Source of the DNA: an uncultured Clostridia bacterium
GTDB taxonomy: Bacteria > Bacillota > Clostridia > TANB77 > CAG-508
Direction of reading: 5' to 3'
NCBI GenBank assembly: GCA_947626705.1
Contig: CANQTJ010000059.1
Span: 1 to 9,658, forward strand
Length of the DNA stretch: 9,658 bases
Shown: in pieces, positions 6,352 through 9,658 of the stretch
Layout of the letters: each line of letters begins with the position of its first letter
Numbering within the stretch: position 1 is the stretch's first letter
Program-made: the position numbers and the translations under genes
The notes under the pieces: generated by a model
The model's input: only the letters and a program-made list of their open reading frames with translations
What the model was told of the DNA's origin: nothing
Database searches by the model: none

Positions 6352-7602
6352 CTACATACCTTTTCTTGTTATTATTCTTATAAATTTTTTTATTCTCTTT
6401 AACATTGCATTATATATTTTTAATATATATTTCAAAGGACTTTTATTGCAATTATCAAAATTAAAGTTATAAATCCATTTAAATCGTTCATCATTTTTCA
6501 TCTCTTGATGTTTCATAAATTCATTTTGAATATTTTTCCAATATGGAATAAATTGTATAATAATTTTATATTTAAAATCTTTTTCAACCTTTTTATAAAA
6601 CTCATCATTTAAGTCAAATCCAACTATTTGTGGATTATATCCTTTTGAAGCAAATCCAAAAATCGTTCTATAACACTTTTCACAATTACAACAATTATTT
6701 ACTTCATAATCATTTAAGCAAACTCTCAATTTTATTTTTTTATTTGTTTCTTTTACAAAGTTTCCAATATTCTCACTTTTATCATTTCTATTAAACTCAA
6801 AACCATCATGAATTACAGTTGTACTACTTAACTTAACAAAATTATCTATTGTTGGGTCTGATGCACAATGCACATCATCGGCTTTTGTAAAAGAAGATGC
6901 AATATATACACTTTTCATTTTATATTTATAACTTAATGGAGCAGCATGTCCAATTATAGCAATTCCATGTTGAAAACCATGCCAATAATTATCTTTTACA
7001 ATTGGTTTTATATATTTATTAATTCTTTTTTCATTTATTAAATTACGAAACTCTGATTTTATAAATACAATATCCAAGTCTAAATTATCTGCATTATTTT
7101 TTAAAAACTTTCTAACATCTTCTAAAACCTTTTTGTATCTTAAATCTAAATCTGAACCTTGCAAATTAATTAACATAGGTTTTTCATTATAATGAGTAAC
7201 AAGTGTCGATGTTGCATCTAATCCTCCACTATAAAATGCTGCTACCTTATTTGATGGTATATACGAATTATCTATTATTTTATTACAAGTTATTTTTCCA
7301 TTAAATGTAATCATAGGGTACATTTTTATATAGCCATTTTTAAATTTATCTATACTTTCATAAAATTCTTTATCTAATTCTTTTAAAATTAGTTCTGCAT
7401 CAAAAATCCAAACCATAGGTAATATATTTGTAATAAAAGGAATACTTGCTATGCTCTTTGGAATATTGTCAATATTTTCTGTATATTCCATACTATATTC
7501 ACTGTATTTATTGAAATACTGTTTCCATTCTCCTTCTATATTATATATATACTTTATTTTGTTTGCTTCTAATTCTACTTTATTTAAAATTATTTTATTC
7601 AT
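6352..7602 (-). CDS. PP-loop (adenine nucleotide alpha-hydrolase-like) protein with QueC-like Cys cluster
   Basis: 416 residues. AAFYSGGLDATSTL (121-134) is a PP-loop that binds ATP pyrophosphate in N-type ATP pyrophosphatases, which activate a carbonyl or carboxyl by adenylation. Further conserved-looking parts are CASDPTIDNFVKLSS (246-260), VIHDGFEFNRNDKSENI (263-279) and NCCNCEKCYRTIFGF (303-317), a Cys cluster like the zinc site of QueC. The protein is much longer than QueC (about 220 residues) and has an extra N-terminal domain of about 115 residues and a basic C-terminus. Its place in a glycan operon argues against queuosine synthesis. Candidates are activation of a sugar or peptide carboxyl, as in MurL-type epimerases or the WbpG/PseA amidotransferase group; I cannot choose between them. 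The stop of the preceding gene overlaps its TAGGAG, with AGGG 5 bases before the ATG; the gap is 15 bases. Confidence 0.75.
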   Translation of the reverse strand: MNKIILNKVELEANKIKYIYNIEGEWKQYFNKYSEYSMEYTENIDNIPKSIASIPFITNILPMVWIFDAELILKELDKEFYESIDKFKNGYIKMYPMITFNGKITCNKIIDNSYIPSNKVAAFYSGGLDATSTLVTHYNEKPMLINLQGSDLDLRYKKVLEDVRKFLKNNADNLDLDIVFIKSEFRNLINEKRINKYIKPIVKDNYWHGFQHGIAIIGHAAPLSYKYKMKSVYIASSFTKADDVHCASDPTIDNFVKLSSTTVIHDGFEFNRNDKSENIGNFVKETNKKIKLRVCLNDYEVNNCCNCEKCYRTIFGFASKGYNPQIVGFDLNDEFYKKVEKDFKYKIIIQFIPYWKNIQNEFMKHQEMKNDERFKWIYNFNFDNCNKSPLKYILKIYNAMLKRIKKFIRIITRKGM

Positions 7603-7617
7603 AATATCCCTATTCTC

Positions 7618-8589
7618 CTATTTAAATTGCTTTTTCCATTCTAATATAGAACTTTCGTTTATCTTTATATTTGTAATTATTTTTGAATTAATCATACTTT
7701 CAATTTCATTAATGTTATTTCTATCTATAGCAATAAGGTTATAAATTTCCTTCATATCTCTAGCTCTATTATCAATAATAATTATTATAGCCCTTTTTTT
7801 ATGTTGCATTGCATAAATACCTGCATGTAATCTTGTTCCAACATACTCTATATTATCATTTTCTAATATTTTCTTATACTCATTTAGACTAGGTTCTACT
7901 ATTTTTATATTTTCTGTATTTTTCAATGTTTCAAAATACTCCAAGTCTTCTGAACCTTGAACCCAAAAATATATATTTTTATAATTTCTATTTAATATAT
8001 CTATTAACTGTTGATCTTTTTCTTTATTTTTACAATAATCAGTTAAAGTAAATATTACATTCTCTGCTTTTTCTTTAGGAATATTTCTACAAAATTCTTC
8101 GCTTAAACTCCATAATGTAGGACAACCCGTATTTATTGCTCTTAATCCCAACTTTTCTAATATATTTTTTGTTTTTTCATCTCTAGCAGAATGTATATAT
8201 TCTTTGCTTAAAATCTTTTTATATAGTATTTTTGTATATAAATCCATACTTTTTCTGTTTGGATTTACTCCCGCACCAACTAATATACAATTTTTATATG
8301 GTTTGCAATTAAATATATTAATGTTCCAGTTTGCCCATGGTCTTAACATTCTATATTGAAGTATATTACTCCCTGCAACAAATTTATATGAAGCTTCTTT
8401 ACAATATTTATATATCAAATTTTTTGAAAAATTTTGATAACAATGTGAAACTGGAGTATGTGTAGCATATTTTACTAAGAAATCATTTTTTAAAATATCG
8501 TTTAATTCTCTTTCTACTGATTCACATATTATATAATCACCCATATTTTGACTTCCGCTTGAAGTATCAAATATTATATTTTTTTTCAT
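7618..8589 (-). CDS. Polysaccharide pyruvyl transferase family protein (CsaB/WcaK-like)
   Basis: 323 residues of a GT-B-like fold family that transfers pyruvate from PEP to sugars, giving ketal-pyruvylated glycans on the cell surface. Visible motifs are GSQNMGDYIICESVE (12-26, the family GN.GD start), CILVGAGVNP (101-110), HSARDEKTKNILEKLGL (133-149, the S.RD..S region), TGCPTLW (154-160) and the strong YVGTRLHAGIYAMQ (249-262), the family's G.RLH loop. No signal peptide, so it acts in the cytoplasm before export by the flippase. Start: the first in-frame candidate is a GTG at 8598, but AAGGAG ends exactly there and is 8 bases before the ATG at 8589, so the ATG is chosen, giving MKKNIIFDTS. 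Some members of this family have other activities, so pyruvylation is likely but not certain. Confidence 0.85.
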   Translation of the reverse strand: MKKNIIFDTSSGSQNMGDYIICESVERELNDILKNDFLVKYATHTPVSHCYQNFSKNLIYKYCKEASYKFVAGSNILQYRMLRPWANWNINIFNCKPYKNCILVGAGVNPNRKSMDLYTKILYKKILSKEYIHSARDEKTKNILEKLGLRAINTGCPTLWSLSEEFCRNIPKEKAENVIFTLTDYCKNKEKDQQLIDILNRNYKNIYFWVQGSEDLEYFETLKNTENIKIVEPSLNEYKKILENDNIEYVGTRLHAGIYAMQHKKRAIIIIIDNRARDMKEIYNLIAIDRNNINEIESMINSKIITNIKINESSILEWKKQFK

Positions 8590-8707
8590 TAAATTCACTC
8601 CTTGTATAATATTTTAAAAATTTATAAATAAATTTTCTTATTTTTTCTGTTTTAAATATAACTTTTTCAAATAAATTGTCTTCATTTAATTTATATACCT
8701 TCAAATA
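8567..8707 (-). other. Open 46-codon stretch in the -1 frame after the acyltransferase (extension or gene remnant)
   Basis: The gap between the acyltransferase stop (8701) and the pyruvyl transferase start (8589) is the only long one in its unit. It is filled by a frame open from TAT at 8707 to a TGA at 8567, rich in Lys, Glu, Asn and Phe (parts: KLNEDNLFEKVIF, KTEKIRKFIYKFLKYY, TRSEFNEKK). It has no ATG or GTG with a ribosome-binding site at its head, but joins the acyltransferase by a -1 step at the A run 8708-8713, and would then overlap the next gene by 23 bases, as other genes here do. It may be a lost C-terminal tail of the acyltransferase, the remnant of a deleted gene's end, or chance. 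Confidence 0.4.
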
Positions 8708-9658
8708 TTTTTTAAGTTACTTTTGCATTTGATATATTTTTTTACAGGATTAAATATATAATCACTTAATCTAATTTTCTTTAAACTATATGAAATTAAC
8801 ATAGAAATAAATATTGATATTAGACAATTAAGCATAAAATTTATAGAAAAATCGTTTATTCCTATTTTAAGTAATACTACTCTATTTAAAAATGTAAAAT
8901 AACAATGTATTAAATATATTTCTGTGCTATACAAACCTATCTTTTTAAAAATTTTAAAGTAATTTATTCTTTTTGAAAATTGAAAGCATTTTACTATAGG
9001 TATACTAATTAATATAGCAATTAATATATCTACAAATTTTTCTTTAGATATAATTATTCCATTTAAAACAAAAATAGTTACTCCAATAATTCCAAATAGG
9101 AACATAACTAAATAAATAAATTTATTTATATCTATCTTATCTATTACAAAGCCGATTTTAAAAAATATATAAAACTTAATAAAATTATAGATTCTAGTCT
9201 GAAAATTTAATACCCCCATTCCAATCAATAATACTAGTAAAATAAAAAATATTGTCTTGTTATTAATCTTTAACTTATTTATAATCATTTCTATAATATA
9301 AAAAAATATCAAATCATATATATACCAATAAGGTGTCATTGGTATAAAAAAAATATTTATCAAATCATTTATAGAAACTTTGTTATTAACAATATTACCA
9401 ACTAAAAATTTGAAAATCCACTGTACTATACTAAAAAATAAATATAACCAAACCAAATTGCATATTTGCCTTATTATATTACTTTTTTTCTGGTTGTAAT
9501 TTTTATAATATGATGTATATGCTAGATATCCACTAATTATAAAAAATAATGGCATATGAAATGAATATATAATATTATATATAGTATTTAATTGGACTAT
9601 ATTATTTTGAAAAATACCACTATTTATATATCCATCTGCTACATGTCCTATTATGACT
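8701..9658 (-). CDS. Membrane acyltransferase 3 family protein (partial, N-terminus beyond right edge)
   Basis: An in-frame ATG at 9555 is not the start: the frame stays open for 34 more codons to the window edge, beginning VIIGHVADGY, which contains the His of the family's R/K...GH active-site motif, followed by IIYSFHMPLFFIISGYL, the second-span signature. At least 318 residues are visible; the family usually has about 340-380, so perhaps 20-40 are missing. About 9-10 hydrophobic spans remain, with FIPMTPYWYIYDLIFFYIIE in the middle and GLYSTEIYLIHCYF near the C-terminus, both typical. These integral membrane enzymes transfer acetyl or other acyl groups to glycans, so O-acylation of the exported polysaccharide is the likely job. 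It stops with TGA directly after a six-A run, past which another frame stays open. The acyl donor and acceptor cannot be read from the sequence. Confidence 0.9.
   Translation of the reverse strand, partial: VIIGHVADGYINSGIFQNNIVQLNTIYNIIYSFHMPLFFIISGYLAYTSYYKNYNQKKSNIIRQICNLVWLYLFFSIVQWIFKFLVGNIVNNKVSINDLINIFFIPMTPYWYIYDLIFFYIIEMIINKLKINNKTIFFILLVLLIGMGVLNFQTRIYNFIKFYIFFKIGFVIDKIDINKFIYLVMFLFGIIGVTIFVLNGIIISKEKFVDILIAILISIPIVKCFQFSKRINYFKIFKKIGLYSTEIYLIHCYFTFLNRVVLLKIGINDFSINFMLNCLISIFISMLISYSLKKIRLSDYIFNPVKKYIKCKSNLKNI

Noticed and set aside
8653..8685. Short ATG-started peptide frame (about 14 codons) in the gap after the acyltransferase
   Set aside because: Too short, with no ribosome-binding site; the -1 frame in the same place is a better explanation.

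Overview
The window is very AT-rich, low-GC DNA with all genes on the minus strand. Starts are preceded by Shine-Dalgarno sites such as AGGAGG, GGGGG and AAGGAG, genes are tightly packed or overlap, and TGA is used as a stop. No outer-membrane or LPS-specific gene is seen. This fits a low-GC Firmicute (Clostridia, or uncultured gut Bacilli/Clostridia); genus cannot be told from the sequence. There are no RNA genes, mobile elements or CRISPR arrays that I can see.

Read in the direction of transcription (right to left), the first unit (9658 to about 3112) is the downstream part of a surface-polysaccharide operon. It holds a membrane acyltransferase 3 (cut by the right edge), a polysaccharide pyruvyl transferase family protein, a PP-loop ATP-utilising protein with a Cys cluster, a CapA-type metallophosphatase-fold protein, a Wzx-type flippase and a VanZ-family membrane protein. 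Gaps are -8 to 15 bases except one of about 100 bases after the acyltransferase. The unit ends at a near-perfect hairpin with a T tract (3112-3152). Together these genes would decorate (acyl, pyruvyl), export and finish a cell-surface glycan; glycosyltransferases and polymerase are presumably further right, outside the window.

The second unit (about 3030 to the left edge) looks like a secreted-fibre or matrix module. It has a small TasA/camelysin-like secreted beta-sandwich protein, a larger secreted protein with a CBM2-like segment, a SipW-type signal peptidase I carrying an unusually large multi-membrane-span N-terminal region, and a membrane-anchored protein resembling the DUF5305 family (cut by the left edge). 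The two presumed substrates share a YSxxxTxLNIxGxSxI motif just after their hydrophobic segments, which suggests that the neighbouring peptidase processes them.

The most notable oddities are: the VanZ-family gene is split by a -1 frame change exactly at a T TTA AAA heptamer, with all family motifs intact across the break; a second open stretch of 46 codons lies in the -1 frame behind the acyltransferase, also at an A run; and a 14-bp hairpin lies against the ribosome-binding site of the CBM2-like gene, with a competing pairing that would hide that site. Three starts were moved from an upstream GTG, or extended, on the basis of ribosome-binding sites or family motifs.
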